NCBI GenBank assembly: GCA_028583415.1
Contig: CM053266.1
Span: 45,526,726-45,590,725 of the forward strand
Length of the DNA: 64,000 bases
Source: Protea cynaroides
Lineage: Eukaryota > Streptophyta > Magnoliopsida > Proteales > Proteaceae
Direction: 5' to 3'
The first letter of the stretch is position 1. The number at the start of each line of letters is the position of its first letter. Below are positions 25,501-37,634 of the stretch, in pieces. The notes below the pieces were generated by a model, which was not told the origin of the DNA, did not search any database, and worked only from the letters and a program-made list of their open reading frames with translations. A program made the position numbers and the translations under genes.

Positions 25501-26227
25501 GGGTAGTATTTGTATTAGGGTATGAGTCTATTACATGTACGAGATAAACTTATAATTGTGGTGGGATTAGGATTTCTAGATTTTCTTATAAATTGTCTCT
25601 GTGTGGAAAAATCTAAGAAATACTGTAAGGGCTGTCAGAGGATTCTCCTCTGACCGTAAAGAGCTGAAGGTATTGTAAGACTGACAGATGTGATAAGTCT
25701 GTCAGGTAGAGAGCTGTAGAAGTTTCTTAAGAATAAATAATTTATCTTTACTCTGGTAGACGTAGGCATCTCATGATGGGGTGCTGAACCACGTTAATTC
25801 TTGTGTTTTCTTCTTGTTTGCGTGCTCTCAATCCTAACAAGTAGTATCAGAGCCAGGTTTGATAGATCGATCAGTGATCTAGGAGACGGAGGGAAGTGCG
25901 TAGAAAGTATGAAGAAGAAGAAGAAGAAAAAGAAAAAAATGGTGAATTTTTTTTCTTTTTTTTCTCTGATATTCCTTTGGAAAAGTAAAGGAATCAACAA
26001 AAAAAAAATTGGGTTGAGTTTTTTTAAACTTTTTTTTTTTATCTATGGTTTTCAAGATCATGATTACGGTAGTGTGAAAAAAAAAATGAGTTTGAAAATA
26101 TAGAAGAAAAAAAAAATGTAATGATTACACTTGTTGTGTGGTTTTTTTAAGTTTTTTTGTTTCTACGATTATCTTTTGAGGGGAAAAAAAAGGGTGCTGT
26201 TAAGAAGAGATGGAAGGGAATCTCAAG

Positions 26228-26481
26228 CTAGGAAGATGATTCTTCCTGTCATCGCATGTGCCAGCAGAGATCATGGAGTCGAGATTTACAGAGTTCGACT
26301 CAGATGCGGCGGCAATGGATCTCAGTGGCTGGTGGACTTGGTCGGATAGGGTGTCTAGGAAGATGATTCTTCCTGTCATCGCATGTGCCAGCAGAGATCA
26401 TGGAGTCGAGATTTACAGAGTTCGACTCAGATGCGGCGGCAATGGATCTCAGTGGCTGGTGGACTTGGTCGGATAGGGTGT
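26228..26481. repeat. Perfect 127-bp tandem duplication
   Basis: Units 26228-26354 and 26355-26481 begin CTAGGAAGATGATTCTTCC and end GGTCGGATAGGGTGT with no difference seen. They lie inside the non-coding LTR element. Confidence 0.95.
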
Positions 26482-26564
26482 TGGATTTGACGGCTGATTT
26501 AAACCCAATACAATGCACATAATGGCCAATTTATATTGCATCGTGAGGCAAAGAAGTACTGGCG

Positions 26565-26738
26565 GGCTGGAACAAGGAGTCGGATCTCTAGGTCTGCATT
26601 GGAGGTGCAGAGGTAAGAGACTTGGGTCCAAATGCAATTGGAGTTGCAAATGGCTGGGATAAGGAATCGATTCTTAAGGTCTGCATTGGAAGTGCGGTGG
26701 TGAGAGGCTCGGGTTCCAGGTGCAACTGGAATTACAGG
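26565..26738. repeat. Imperfect 87-bp tandem duplication
   Basis: Units starting GGCTGGAACAAGGAGTCG (26565) and GGCTGGGATAAGGAATCG (26652) share TAAGGTCTGCATTGGA-type and TGCAA[T/C]TGGA blocks with scattered changes. Confidence 0.8.
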
Positions 26739-27510
26739 AGGATTGTGAGTGACGGTGATCTTTCTGATGATATTGCAGCAGTGAGAGAGATGGAGTCACA
26801 TCATATCGTACGGTGGTGAACTGTACGAGACATCCAGACGGGGTGTGGGCTATGTTAGTTTGGGTGTAGTGATTTGACAGAGATGAGTTTACAGAATCAA
26901 CATCAATGGATTTTTCTTCAAAGTGGTTTGCAGAATCCAAACCAGATGGAGATTTATTGGATTGATGTCTTGTATTCTCCACACAATTATAAGGATAGCA
27001 TTTATATTAAGGTATGAATCTATTACATGAATAAGATAAACTTATAATTATGGTAAGATTAAGATTTATAGATTTTCTTATAAATTTTCTCAATGTGACT
27101 CATTCCCTAACTCAAAAAGCCATGGTCAATGGGGGTTCATTCCTTTGGCCTGTTTCAAGCCCATGGTTGCTGGATTTGTGTTCGGGCTGATGTTCCTTTT
27201 GTAAATCGTAAATTGCCTAGTAATTGACAAGAATTAGACTTTATGGTTTCATTTCATTCACAGGAAAGCAGCCAACACAACTCAAGGCTGTACGATTTAC
27301 CCAAAAAAAACTCAAGGCTGTACGGCAAGATTTTTTTTCTGGAAAGCAATGGCCAAAGATTTCGATAAATGGATCATCTGGATCGAATTCGAATTTCAAT
27401 TATCAAAATAAAATGCACACGGCCTGGTATCGGTCCGCAGTGTGAAGGCCGATGAGTTCGGAGCTCGATAGAATCAGATTCTGAGGAGAAAAAAAAAGAG
27501 AAAGCGAAGA

Positions 27511-28009
27511 ATGGGAAGGGAGAAGAAGCGAGGAGCAAGAACCGTCCTTCAAGCTGTAGATTCTTGAATTCTTATAATTCACTTGTAGTTTTCTTTCCGA
27601 TTGTCTTGTCATAAAATTGAAACATAAATTTAATTTTGGATTCTGAACTCTTACTAGCCTCGCCGTCTCGCTTTTATCTTCGGGAACGACTTCCATTGGG
27701 TTCGGCGATTATGTCGGAAGTTCTCGGTTTGATTCCACTCATACAAGCGAAGACGCCATCCCTTTTCCGGTGCGTTTTCTTACTTTTATCTGACATACAT
27801 TATTTTTCCTGTTGTCTTATGGTTGAAATCTTAATTCCTATCGACATTCAAGATGGCTATGGAAGTGTCTCTTGTACCCGACCCTTGGTGCCACCTCCTT
27901 TATTGGTAGTCTCCTTCTAACACGGAGTTGATTTTCTGGCATGTAGGATGTGGATAGTGAAGTGGCGCTACACTTAAAGACGCTCGGCAGAAAGGTCCCG
28001 ACAACGAAG
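27511..28009 (+). pseudogene. Truncated LTN1 (listerin E3 ligase) 5' fragment
   Basis: Listerin is the E3 ubiquitin ligase of ribosome-associated quality control; it tags nascent chains on stalled 60S subunits. The extreme N-terminus is visible here. An ATG at 27511 gives MGREK, then after a frameshift ARSKNRPSS, then about 95 bp of unrelated AT-rich sequence. This is followed by LTSLAVSLLSSGTTSIGFG and YVGSSRFDSTHTSEDAIPFP up to a splice donor at 27769/27770. A second exon, 27947-28009, reads DVDSEVALHLKTLGRKVPTT plus K, with AG before it and GT after it and phase 0 on both sides. The next exon (LKAL...SL) is absent and a poly(A) run follows at 28155. The frameshift, interruption and loss of everything after about residue 80 of a protein near 1,800 residues make it a pseudogene. 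The retained intron argues for DNA-level duplication rather than retroposition. Confidence 0.8.
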
Positions 28010-30334
28010 GTAGAGCATCACCACTAATTGTTGTAACTTTGGAATATTGGTGTCTTGTCTTGGTTCCTTGTGCTACGCATCAGTGCTTGGGTTGTTAATA
28101 TGACTTTTCTGTGTTGGATTTTCCATCCTTAATAAAAATTAACTTATTATACCCCCTCTCCCAAAAAAAAAAAAAAAAGGGCCATTACTTGAGGTGTGAA
28201 TTTTAGGTGCACTTATCAGTTACATGTGCTTCTATTCTTTTTTATGAAAATTTCCATATTCTTGACCCTGCTCTTGCTTCAACCAGTCTCTAGCCACAAG
28301 TTGCAATTTTCTATAAACCAAGGTAGAACAGACCACTGAGTGCCTCTAGCCACCGTGTTACTACCTTCTGAAGTGCCACCAATGCCATTTGTGTGGAATG
28401 CGCATAACAAAAGTAATGGCCCCACTAATCTCAACTCAATCGGCTATTGAAGAGGAAGTCTCTGAAAACAAAATGTCCAGAACTTCCACAGAATGCAGAC
28501 TGCAAAGAGACACTGCATTGCACACAGCTACTCCAAAAACCCAGAAAAGAAGACATGACTTTAAGTTACTTTTGCTTGATATATCTCAAACACCAAAATT
28601 CCTCCTCTAAAGTGAAGGCACCCACATATTGGGAGTTCTTGATGATTATGGGAGGATCTTGCTTTATATTACCCCTCTCCACCATCGCAAATCCCAGTTA
28701 GATCAGGCATGATACACTTTTAGTTATTAGGAGAACCCAAGTACTCTCTTTTGGATCTATGAATTAACTGTGAACATTAAATAAAGTTCTGTATATGGGT
28801 GAAAAGTAAGTCAAACTAAAGGGCAGCGCATGCATTTATATGTGTTCAAGTGTAATATTATGCATTCTAGTTAAGCAAGTCAAAGGAAACAATAAACAAA
28901 AAAATTATGATAGAAAGGAAACATTCAAGAAGGACCATGTTGTGATAGCTTATACCCAAGTGATGCACAACAGTCAACAGTTTCCAATCAAGTCTTTAGC
29001 TGTATCCTAACAAGTGTCCAAGTTGAGTCGCGGGGACACTCTAAATCTACAATGGTTGGGGGGAAAGGGAGGGGGGGGGGAGAGAGTGTGTGTGTCCTAC
29101 AAGTCATAGCAAAACAGTAGATATATTGAATGCTTAGCTACGACCAACCCTAGGATTCTACAGGCTCTATCGTACGAAGGAACTAAAAAGATGAATCACT
29201 AAACCGAACAAGAAGCTCTCTTCCAAAATGCCAACAGTAAGTGTTATAATTTATAAGGTGTATTCTTCTACTACTAAAAGCAACACGTATAATTTTGGTT
29301 CTGGTCATCCTTTATGAGATGATGGAATTATGTAGTATAACTTTTATTGATTTAAGAATTTTTTTTTTCCTGGGGTGGGGGATGAGTCACAACACTTATT
29401 AATCTAAGAAACTGTTACACAAGCAAGTACAATAACATAGAGAGGCCTAGGGCCTATCACAACTAAATGAAAGAATACAATCTGGCATCCCTCCTCCCAC
29501 AAAGGAAAGGTACTCCAGGAATGCCGTCTATGTCTTATTAAGAAGACATTGTATACTAATAAGGGAAGAGATTCTCTGCTCCGTGGAGTAGAGAAATCAA
29601 GGGACAAGACTACTGTAGGAAAGGTATTATTGGAACTTCGTAAATAGGGGGCCACATTTTATTCACTTTTGTAGGTGGATGTTGGCATACCACGGTATCA
29701 GATACCTGGTCTCGACCAAATTTTTTTTTTGCCTGATTATAATATACTTTTATGTAATTTTACTTATGACATTGTTAGGTTTCAAATGTTTTTGATTGTC
29801 CTTAGGTGAAATGACTTATTTACCCTTGGTTTGTTAAAATTAATAGGTATATTATTCTTCCGTGAAAGCTTTCTTTGACATTGTTAGTTATTAAATCTAC
29901 TTAATCATTCATTATTAAATAGAGTAGCGTATTTTGGTTCTCCTTGTCTTAAGGGGTTTCATTCGACACTGTAGATAAGGGAATGGGGCATCAGAGCTCA
30001 GTCAGCTGTTTCTCTTTCCAAGACCAATGCACCTATGGGCTTCTTCAATATACCTCAAGAAAAAGGGGAACCAAAACCTATTGTTCAATTTAGAAGCAAT
30101 CATGAGGTTAATATGCATGATCTAATTCATTGTGAAGCTGTGAAGTTAAACCTAGTGATCTATTTTTCTTTTAACTGACTAGTTGACTTTACCACTCCAT
30201 TAAATTCGTTATTTAACTAATAAGATGCAATTGTACCATGGCTTAACTAATCTTTGTAAGTTGTGGTAAGATCTAGTTTCTAGAGCATCATTTTGATGTT
30301 GTTGCATTATTTATCATTGCTTTATGTTTTTTTT
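28010..30334. other. Intergenic, no gene recognised
   Basis: No supported gene. A stretch ending in poly(A) at 28155-28170 may be the tail of a retroelement. At 29041-29090 there is a G-rich then (GA)n/(GT)n low-complexity run. Confidence 0.35.
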
Positions 30335-31440
30335 ATCAGATAAATGGGGTTGCCTACTTGGATTCTTGTCCTCCAATCAGCTTTATACGATGTCATACTT
30401 GCAACAAAGGCTAAGCTATGCATTTCTTTCCTCACCACCTCCCTTGGAGTCATCTTAGGTCTGCCCCTGACTCTTTTAGATCCTTCAAATCGAATCAAAT
30501 CACTCTTCCATACTGGAGCATCTAACGACCTCCATTGAACATGGCCATACCATCTCAAACGACTTTCTCGTAGCTTATCATGTATCGGCGTTACTCCCAA
30601 ATCAGCTCTAATACGATCATTCCTTACCTTATCGTTCCTAATTTTGCCACACATCCATCTTTAACATTCTCAAATTAGTTACACTAAGTTTATCTATATA
30701 ATACTTTTTAACTGCTCAACATTTTGCACCATACATCATAACCGGTCGAATGACTATCCTATATAATTTTCTTTTAAATTTTAAAGGAATATGTCAATCA
30801 CACAGCACTCCAGACGTACCTTTCTATTTCATTCATCCTATTTTAATCCTATGTGAAACATCATCTTCTATATCACCTTTTTTATTTATGATTGAACCTA
30901 GATACCTAAAATAATCACTTTGTTATATCTCCTTCTCATCAATTTTCACCACCTCATTATCCATCATTGTCTGACTAAAGTTACACACTATATACTCTGT
31001 CTCCGTTCTACTTGTCTTAAAACCTTTTGATTCTAATATTGATCTCCATAGCTCCAATTTGGGTTAATCCCTGCTTTTGTCTCATTCACCAAAACAATAT
31101 TATCAGCAAAAAACATGCACCCAAGAACTTCATCTTGAATGTCTCTGGTTAAATCATCCATAATTGATAAGGACTTAAAGCTGATCCTTGATGTAATCCA
31201 ATTGTAATTGGGAATTCACTACCTTGATTCTACGGTTCTCACATTAGTCATCATATTATAATACATATCCTTGACTATGTCCACATATTTCCTTGAAACA
31301 CATTTCTTCTCTAATACTTTTCAGATTAACTCTCTAAGGACTTTATCATAACCGTTTTCTAGGTCAATAAGGGCCAGGTACTTCTTGCCTTCTCTAAATC
31401 TTTCCATGAGTCTCCTACGCAATACACCTATGCCTACACC
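30335..31440 (-). pseudogene. RTE-type LINE fragment
   Basis: On the minus strand 30654-30322 encodes the C-terminus typical of plant RTE-clade LINEs: MCGKIRNDKVRNDRIRADLG, then KLRESRLRWYGHVQWR, then RGRPKMTPREVV. Upstream on the same strand, pieces of the reverse transcriptase appear in shifting frames: GLHQGSALSPY, then MDDLTRDIQDEVLG, then MFFADNIVLVNETKAG. The last is the catalytic FADDIVLV motif with Asp changed to Asn. Stops and frameshifts are many, so it is dead. The element's 3' end is at the low-coordinate side near a T-rich run at 30329-30338. Confidence 0.85.
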
Positions 31441-31499
31441 TATTCCTACAACCAGTCCTAATGCCAAATCTCTGTAGGTCTACAGCGGCAGATGTGCCA

Positions 31500-33803
31500 G
31501 AAGCAAGCAAGGAAGGACCACTACCATCAACGCCACTTCACATGTCCTTTCGTTAGCCCTAGATCCAGAGATTGAGTTATCTCTTGGTAATGAACTTCCT
31601 CCTTTTGATTCTGGTTTACCCATTTACATTTGGAAAGGTACTAGGCCTTGCACACTTCACCTAATTTCTAATTTTGTTTCATATAATTCTTTATCTCCTT
31701 CCTTCCATGCATTTATGTCTGTGCTTTCCTCTGTGTCTATTCCCCAGAAATGGTAGGATCCAATTGTAGATAAACGATGGAAAGTTGCAATGATGGAAGA
31801 AATGAAAGTCTTGAAGAAGAATGATACATGGGATCTTATTCCTCTCCCACTAGGTAAGAGGCCAGTAGGGTGCAAGTGGGTCTACACCATTAAGCAGAAA
31901 ATTGATGGCACTGTGGATTGGTATTAGGTCAGGCTGGTTGCTCGTAGGTTCACCCAAACATATGGGATAGATTATGAAGAAACGTTTGCCCCAGTAGCCA
32001 AGATGATGATAGTCCGGGTACTTTTGGCAGGTGTTGTTGTACATCATAACTGGGACTTACAACAACTTGATGTGAAGAATGTTTTCCTTTACGAGGAACT
32101 TACAGAAGAAGTGTATATGGATTGTCCTTCTGATTTACAGATGCAAACACCGAAGGGAAGGTATGTAAGTTGAAACACTCTCTTTATGGACTTAAACAGT
32201 CTCCTAGAGCATGGTTTGGTAGATTTTATAAAGTTATGATAGCATTTGGTTATATTCAGAGTAATGCTGATCATACTTTGTTTATCAAGCATACTTCAGA
32301 AGCTTTCACCGCACTTCTTGTAGATGTGGATGATATTGTTGTTACTAGTAACAATGATAATGAAATCAGAAAATTGAAGTTATTTTTGGGAAAGGAGTTC
32401 GAGATCAAGGACCTTGGAAAACTCAAGTACTTTCTTGGGATTAAGGTTGCTCATTTTACAAAAGGCATTTTTCTCTCTCAACGAAAGTATGTTCTTGATC
32501 TTCTTTCAAAGACAGAGTTATTAAAGTGTCGTCCATGTGATACTCCTCTGGACCCTAATACTAAGCTCAAGGAAAAGGAAGGAACACCTACAGATAAAGG
32601 TAGGTACTGGCGGTTGGTTGGAAGACTGATTTATCTGTCACATACTAGGCCAGATATTGCATTTGCAGTAAGTTTGGTGAGTCAGTGTATACATGATCCC
32701 TATTCTACACATATGTAGGGGTGCAAGTTTTACCTTGACGACCCGAACCCCCCCAGACTCGCCCTGAACCTTGGCAGGGTTGAACTCGGCCCAAACCCTG
32801 ATAGGGCTGGGTTAGGGCTTAATTTTTTATTAACCCTGGCAGGGTTGTTTTGGGTTAGGGTTGATCCCCTGGGCTGAGCCTGGCCCAGCCATATATATAT
32901 ATATATATATATATGTTGGAAATCGCCTGCCGGTCTACGCTCCGAGCAACCTACAATCACAGAAGTTAAACAAGGGAGTTGGGTGATTAAACCCCGGGTA
33001 CACTCCGATGCCTAAGTCAGATTTCCAATGTAAACAACCAATAGATATCTGTTATCTCCAGTTTAGAAAAGATGGGGAACGAAGAGAGAGTTTGAGTGTA
33101 AGAGAGAGAATGCTCACCACATGATCATCTCAAAGTAAAGGCTTATACTGACACTGATTGGGCAAGTAGTTCAGATAGAAAATCGATTTCGGGTTACTGT
33201 ACATATGTGGGTGGAAATTTGGTTACTTTGCGCAACAAGAAACAAAATGTGGTGACCCGTTTCAGTGCAAAAGCAGACTCTCGAGCAATGGCTCAAGGAA
33301 TATGTAAACTATTGTGGTTGAAGGACCTCCTTGGAGACTTGAAAGTTAAGTGTCCTCAATCTATGATGCTGTTTTGTGACAATAAAGCAGCCATCAGCAT
33401 TGCTCATGATCCAAACATGATAGGACTAAGCATGTTGAGATAGATCGTCACTTCATCAAAAAAAAGTTAGAAAGTGGTCAGATTCAAATTCCATTTGTCT
33501 GATCAGAGATCAGCTGGCAGACATTTTCACTAAAGGTTTACCTGGGAAACCATTTCATATGATATGGTCCAAGTTGGGTATGCATGATATATATGCACCA
33601 ACTTGAGGGGGAATGTCGAATTATATAGCATAATTGTAATTTTATTTTTTATTTCCTTTCCTTAGACACTGGGACTCTGGGACTCTAGGACTCCTAGTGA
33701 CTCTAGAATCCCTCTGCTATTTTGTAACCTCTCTTATTATTCATTATAAATAAAGCTAGGATGATGGGAGTAATCCAACCTTTTCCCATTCTCTGATTCA
33801 ACA
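31500..33803 (+). pseudogene. Ty1/copia retrotransposon, 3' part with LTR
   Basis: The order of motifs is that of a copia pol 3' half. The RT N-terminus is at 31740-32160 (KNDTWDLIPLP, VGCKWVYTIKQKIDG, YGIDYEETFAPVAK, LQQLDVKNVFL) with in-frame stops at DW-Y-stop and near 32172. An open stretch at 32170-32717 follows, with HSLYGLKQSPRAWFGRF, the YVDD equivalent VDVDDIVV, and TRPDIAFAVSLVSQ. After a 400-bp interruption comes RNase H (33137-33440: KAYTDTDWASSSD, FCDNKAAISIAHDP). Then come the purine tract TTGAGGGGGAA (33603-33613) and a 190-bp LTR from TGTCGAATTATAT (33614) to TTCAACA (33803). Gag, protease, integrase and the 5' LTR are missing. Confidence 0.88.
32718..33118. mobile_element. 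Insertion that splits the copia RT/RNase H
   Basis: The copia coding sequence breaks after DPYSTHM at 32717 and resumes near 33120. The inserted DNA starts GGGGTGCAAG and is rich in AACCCTGGCAGGGTT and GGGTTAGGG words up to an (AT)n run at 32891-32914, like a hAT-type MITE. The rest (32915-33118) has CGATGCCTAAGTCAG-type words like LTR debris near 46640. Some copia codons were lost, so it may be two events. Confidence 0.5.
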
Positions 33804-33879
33804 CTAATTATCTCTTTCCTCCATCCTAGGTTCTTTGGTAGATCTGCTGGAGTAGCTTGGGTGGGATTTTTTTTCTTCA

Positions 33880-34635
33880 TGGGATGAATTGATGGGGCTA
33901 GGAGTAGGATTTGGTAAGCTGAAATGAGATCATATTGCTAAAGGGATGTTTGGAGGTTTAAATTTCTGATTCTTGAAGCTACAATCGAGGCCTTCGTTTT
34001 TTCTAAGTGGTTATGGAAGTCTGGTTGTAAACAGGATAGACTCTTGAAGACATGTGATCTTTGTTGAATATGGTGAAATGAGTTGCTGGGTATCACTTCC
34101 ACTGTCCTTGACTTACATTATTAGTCTGTGGAGGGGCATCCTGTATTCTCTTCAAGATTTCAAGAGGGAAATCAAGCTCCATGGGGGAATGGTTATGTCC
34201 TGAAATTTTGGTCCAACTCTGGGGCAGGGGTAGTTAGTCTCCAGGTGCAATTTTCAGATTTCTACTGGATTGCAACAGATATTACATAATTCCATGATGT
34301 CCTAAGGAGCTCACTGTTCGGCAGTACTGCTCCCTTTACAGGACCCAGGTAGTGTGGGCCCCTGCCTTGAAATGTAATATGAACGATTGGAAGTTGGATT
34401 CATTGGTGAATATGCAACTGGTGCTGCAGAATACTGTGATTGACTCCTGTAAATCTGATTGGAGGAGCCGATAATTATCTACCAATGGTCAGCTCCCAAA
34501 AATCGATGGTGTTGATGTTACAAAGGGTGGATAAATTGGAGAAACCTCTATGGTTCTCGAAAATTTGGAAGAGGAAAGTCCCCACCAAGGTTAAATTTTA
34601 CGACTATGAGGTTGCGCTACTTCCTCGGCATTGAG
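33880..34635 (+). pseudogene. Decayed L1 LINE fragment
   Basis: Broken forward frames show a plant L1 zf-RVT-like region. The clearest piece is LWFSKIWKRKVPTKVKF at about 34550-34600, matching the W-K-x-x-x-P-x-K-V-K-F core, preceded by NDWKLDSLVNMQLVLQ. The reading frame is broken at many places. It ends where the second copia fragment begins. Confidence 0.5.
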
Positions 34636-34639
34636 GTTG

Positions 34640-35568
34640 CTTGTTCCACCATGGGTCCTTTTCCCTCTCAGAGAAAATATACATTGGATACTTGGTTGTA
34701 AGCCCTCAAACACTCCACTTGAACCTAATGTTCGTCTTTCTAGCAAAGTTGGGGATCCTGTTGATAAGGGTTAGTATCAGAGGTTAGTTGGAAAATTAGT
34801 TTCCCTCTCTCACACTTGTCCTGACATTGTTTTCACTGTTAGCATGGTCAATCAATACATGCATGATCCTTATTCCACATATTGGGAAGTTGTGCTACAC
34901 ATCTTCTACTATTTGAAGTCTGCCCCCGGCAAAGGGGTATTTTTCTCTTCTAATGGTCACCTGCAGGTTGAGGCCTACACTGATGTTGATTGGGGCAGCT
35001 CTCTCTAATGACCGTTGCTCTACTATTGGGTATAACACCTTTGTAGGTGACAACTTGGTCATTTGGAGAAGCAAGAAACAGGTTGTCATTGCCCGGTCTA
35101 GTGCTGAAGATGAGTTTAGGGCTATCTCTCATGGCATTTGTGAGTTGATCTGGCTCCAGCATTTGTTGAATGACTTGGCTATCCTTGTTTCACTTCCTGT
35201 GATGCTCTATTGCGGTAGTAAGTCCGCGATCAGTATTGCTCCCAATCCTATCAACGCGATCGGACCAAGCATATGGAAATCGATCATCACTTTATTAAGG
35301 AGAAGTTGGGGTAAGGACTGATTTGTGTTCCTTTTGTAAAAACTGGAGATCAGTTAGCTGATGTTTTAACCAAAGCGTTTAGTAAGTTGTTTCATCCTAT
35401 AGTGTGCAAGTTGGGCATGCGTGATATCTATGCACCAACTTTAAGGGGGGGGGGGGGCTTGTAATATGGGTGTACATGAGTATAAGGATATAATTGTCTT
35501 ACACCTATTTTTCACTCATTATAAATAAAGTGGGGCTGTCACATTGACAACTGATTCATTCCTCACTA
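34640..35568 (+). pseudogene. Second Ty1/copia fragment with partial LTR
   Basis: RT end and RNase H of a copia element: NTPLEPNVRLSSKVG, LVGKLVSLSHTCPDIVFTVS, YYLKSAPGKGVFF, VEAYTDVDWG, then RSKKQVVIARSSAEDEFRA and HGICELIWLQHLL (35074-35170). Frameshifts and stops are present, for example near 34772, 35008 and 35318. The end shows the conserved LADVLTKAF and KLGMRDIYAPT, then a purine tract with 13 G (35444-35457) and an LTR start TGTAATATGGGTG at 35460. The LTR ends near 35568. The sequence differs enough from the copia copy at 31500 to be a separate insertion. Confidence 0.82.
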
Positions 35569-36822
35569 GTTAATAATAAATAACAGGGAATTATCAACCT
35601 ACACCAATCTGATAAATGTGAGAAGTTATCTAGAACCCAACCCAACCCAACTCTAACCAGTCGTCACTGAAATGACTTTAGTTCAAGCCTTATCAAGCTC
35701 AAACTTGTCTTAGCTTCTAGTGCAACCATAATGGACCTTTATCTTCCAACCCAACCCAACTCGCTTCATTTAATGGTCTCTTAGCTACATGAAAAATATA
35801 CTTAGTTAAGTGACAATAGCACTATTTGATTGCATGGTTACAATTATCAAATCTAATTACTCTTTTCTTCAGTATTGCATCATTTATCGATCTAGTCTGA
35901 TGGGAGGAAAGTTTAGCTGGATCCTTTCCAATATTTCATCAATGTGTAATTAAAACCTAATAAAAAATAATAATAGTAATTGTAATAATCACAAAAGAGA
36001 ATAAAAGATGTTCCATCGAACATACTCTCCCCTGGAGTTGGAAATAGCGACATGAACTAAATGCCTTGTCCAAGCCAAGGAACCTACTCCGAAGAGTCCT
36101 AACAAATGATGATTGAGACGAGATTCGACATTTTTAAACCACGAAACACTTGGTTTCCATTTTTGGTTATAGGTGTAACCAACCCTCTACTAAGGATAAG
36201 GATCTGATTTGAGGATGACGAATTTGTGGATCCACTCGCTTTCTTCCTTACCGCCCTTAGTCCAGCGGAACACCCCCTTTTTTCTTTTTAGGAAGCATTG
36301 CAAAAAAATAAATAAATAAATAAAAAAAAAAAGAGGTAGTTCGGAATTGACATGAGGCCTAGGACCTAATTCTCATAAGTATCTTTCTTATTGGGAACTT
36401 CAATTGAAATAATCAAAAGGGGTATCAAATGCTGCTGTTTTTATTTATAGACTATAAAGCATTCATCTTGCCTGGTAGATACCTGGATGTCCTCAATCCA
36501 TGTAGAGAAACTGGAAGCTTTAGATATTATCTATTCATCAAGAAAGAGATACTGTGTATGTGTATTATGTTGTGTTTGTTTTTGTGTGTGTGTGTGAGAC
36601 TAAGAAAGAAAGAAGTTAAAACTTGGAGGTGGAAGCTGCATTAGCTGGGAATTCAGATCAGTAAATGAAACATTTATAAACATGTACCTCAACTTCTTAT
36701 AATGTCTGCTTCCTTAATTAATTACCAATTATAGCATAATATGACCATTTGGTGATGGCTGTCCAAAGGACACATCCCTAATGTCTACCCAGTTCTTCAT
36801 GGCAGACCAGTAGATGCATTTC

Positions 36823-36825
<3 letters not shown>

Positions 36826-36857
<32 letters not shown>
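36826..36857. repeat. (CT)n microsatellite
   Basis: Shorter counterpart of the 13139-13190 tract. Confidence 0.97.
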
Positions 36858-36859
<2 letters not shown>

Positions 36860-37204
36860 CACCCTTCCCCCACTTCCCAATTTAATTTTATGGATCTATG
36901 TTGAGATTGTTAGGAACCCAACTCTTTAGCTTCTACAGTACATGGTTGAGATATTTTCATCAGAAATGGTTAGAGGTATGACCCATTGCAGAGTTAACAG
37001 ACGGATCAGACCGAGTGGCCAAGAATTACTCAAAGAAAAATGAAAGATGGAGAGACAAGGCACGACAGGCTTTGATAAAGCCAGAAGATTGATCCCCTAT
37101 TGTCCCGTAAAAGGAAATGAAGTTTGATAAAGTCAAGACTAACTCTTGAAACCGAAGCAACTTTTTTATATGTAGAAACAGCATGTAAATTCTGGAAACA
37201 GCCT

Positions 37205-37290
37205 CTCCGCAAAGCGGGATAATTGCGTTCATTAGCCCCTCCCCTGACCCCGCAGAGACGGGAGCCTTGTGGATGAGTACTCTTTTTTTT
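37205..37290 (+). mobile_element. Au-like SINE 3' tail (copy 2 counterpart)
   Basis: Contains CCTCCCCTGACCCCGCAG and CGGGAGCCTTGTGGA, aligned with 13555-13650 in copy 1. Confidence 0.45.
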
Positions 37291-37456
37291 AAACAGTTTG
37301 TAAATTCCTGAGGTATTGCAAACCTCAGGAATACCTACCTACCTACCTTGAGTTGTAATCTTCAATTCATCAGTCCTAGATTAGCTTACCTGCAAAAGGA
37401 GATGCTCCAAGCCGAGGAGGCTGCAGGCATAGTTCCACATAATCAATCAACGAAGG

Positions 37457-37560
37457 TGAGAGTGGGCATGATGGAGAAGGAGAGCACATGAATAACTAAC
37501 TAACATAGGTAAGTAACGCTAGTAATGCATGTGCCCTGCTTCTCCATCCTGCACATCACA
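37457..37560 (-). ncRNA. MIR164: MIR164 microRNA precursor, copy 2
   Basis: The minus strand of 37526-37546 is miR164 with one change: UGGAGAAGCAGGGCAC is followed by AUGCA, so position 17 is A instead of G. The star strand, beginning CAUGUGCUCUCC, is at 37470-37490. They pair over 19 positions with one C-C mismatch at position 9, one G-U, and exact 2-nt 3' overhangs. Against copy 1 the star has C opposite position 8 (G-U to G-C) and U opposite position 12 (G-C to G-U). Mature position 17 turns a G-U into A-U, so all differences keep pairing. The lower stem mismatches are in the same places. The loop is 35 nt, about half that of copy 1. Targets should be the same NAC mRNAs. Position 17 is outside the seed and cleavage site. 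Confidence 0.93.
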
Positions 37561-37634
37561 CCTTGCCATGCCATACATATTCAGTCTGTAGCTTTACACA
37601 CTCAGTGTAGCAGAGAAGCTTGAGGCTCTCTCTG

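Larger units (their letters stand above)
25456..27104 (+). mobile_element. Non-coding LTR retroelement, 3' LTR truncated
   Basis: The sequence starting TGTTGGGTTGATG at 25456 recurs as ATTGGATTGATG at 26956. Both are followed by ACACAATTATAAGG/ACGCAATTATAAGG, GAGATAAACTTATAATT-type and TTTTCTTATAAATT words, a direct repeat of about 150 bp. The left copy extends to about 25838 (ATCCTAACA) as a likely 383-bp 5' LTR and is followed by TAGTATCAGAGCCAGG, a one-base variant of the iMet primer-binding site. The right copy breaks off near 27104. The interior has no pol, only A/G-rich runs and two tandem duplications. It sits inside the L1 fragment. Class is inferred from the PBS and repeats; an LTR-lacking-coding (LARD/TRIM-like) element fits best. 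Confidence 0.7.
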
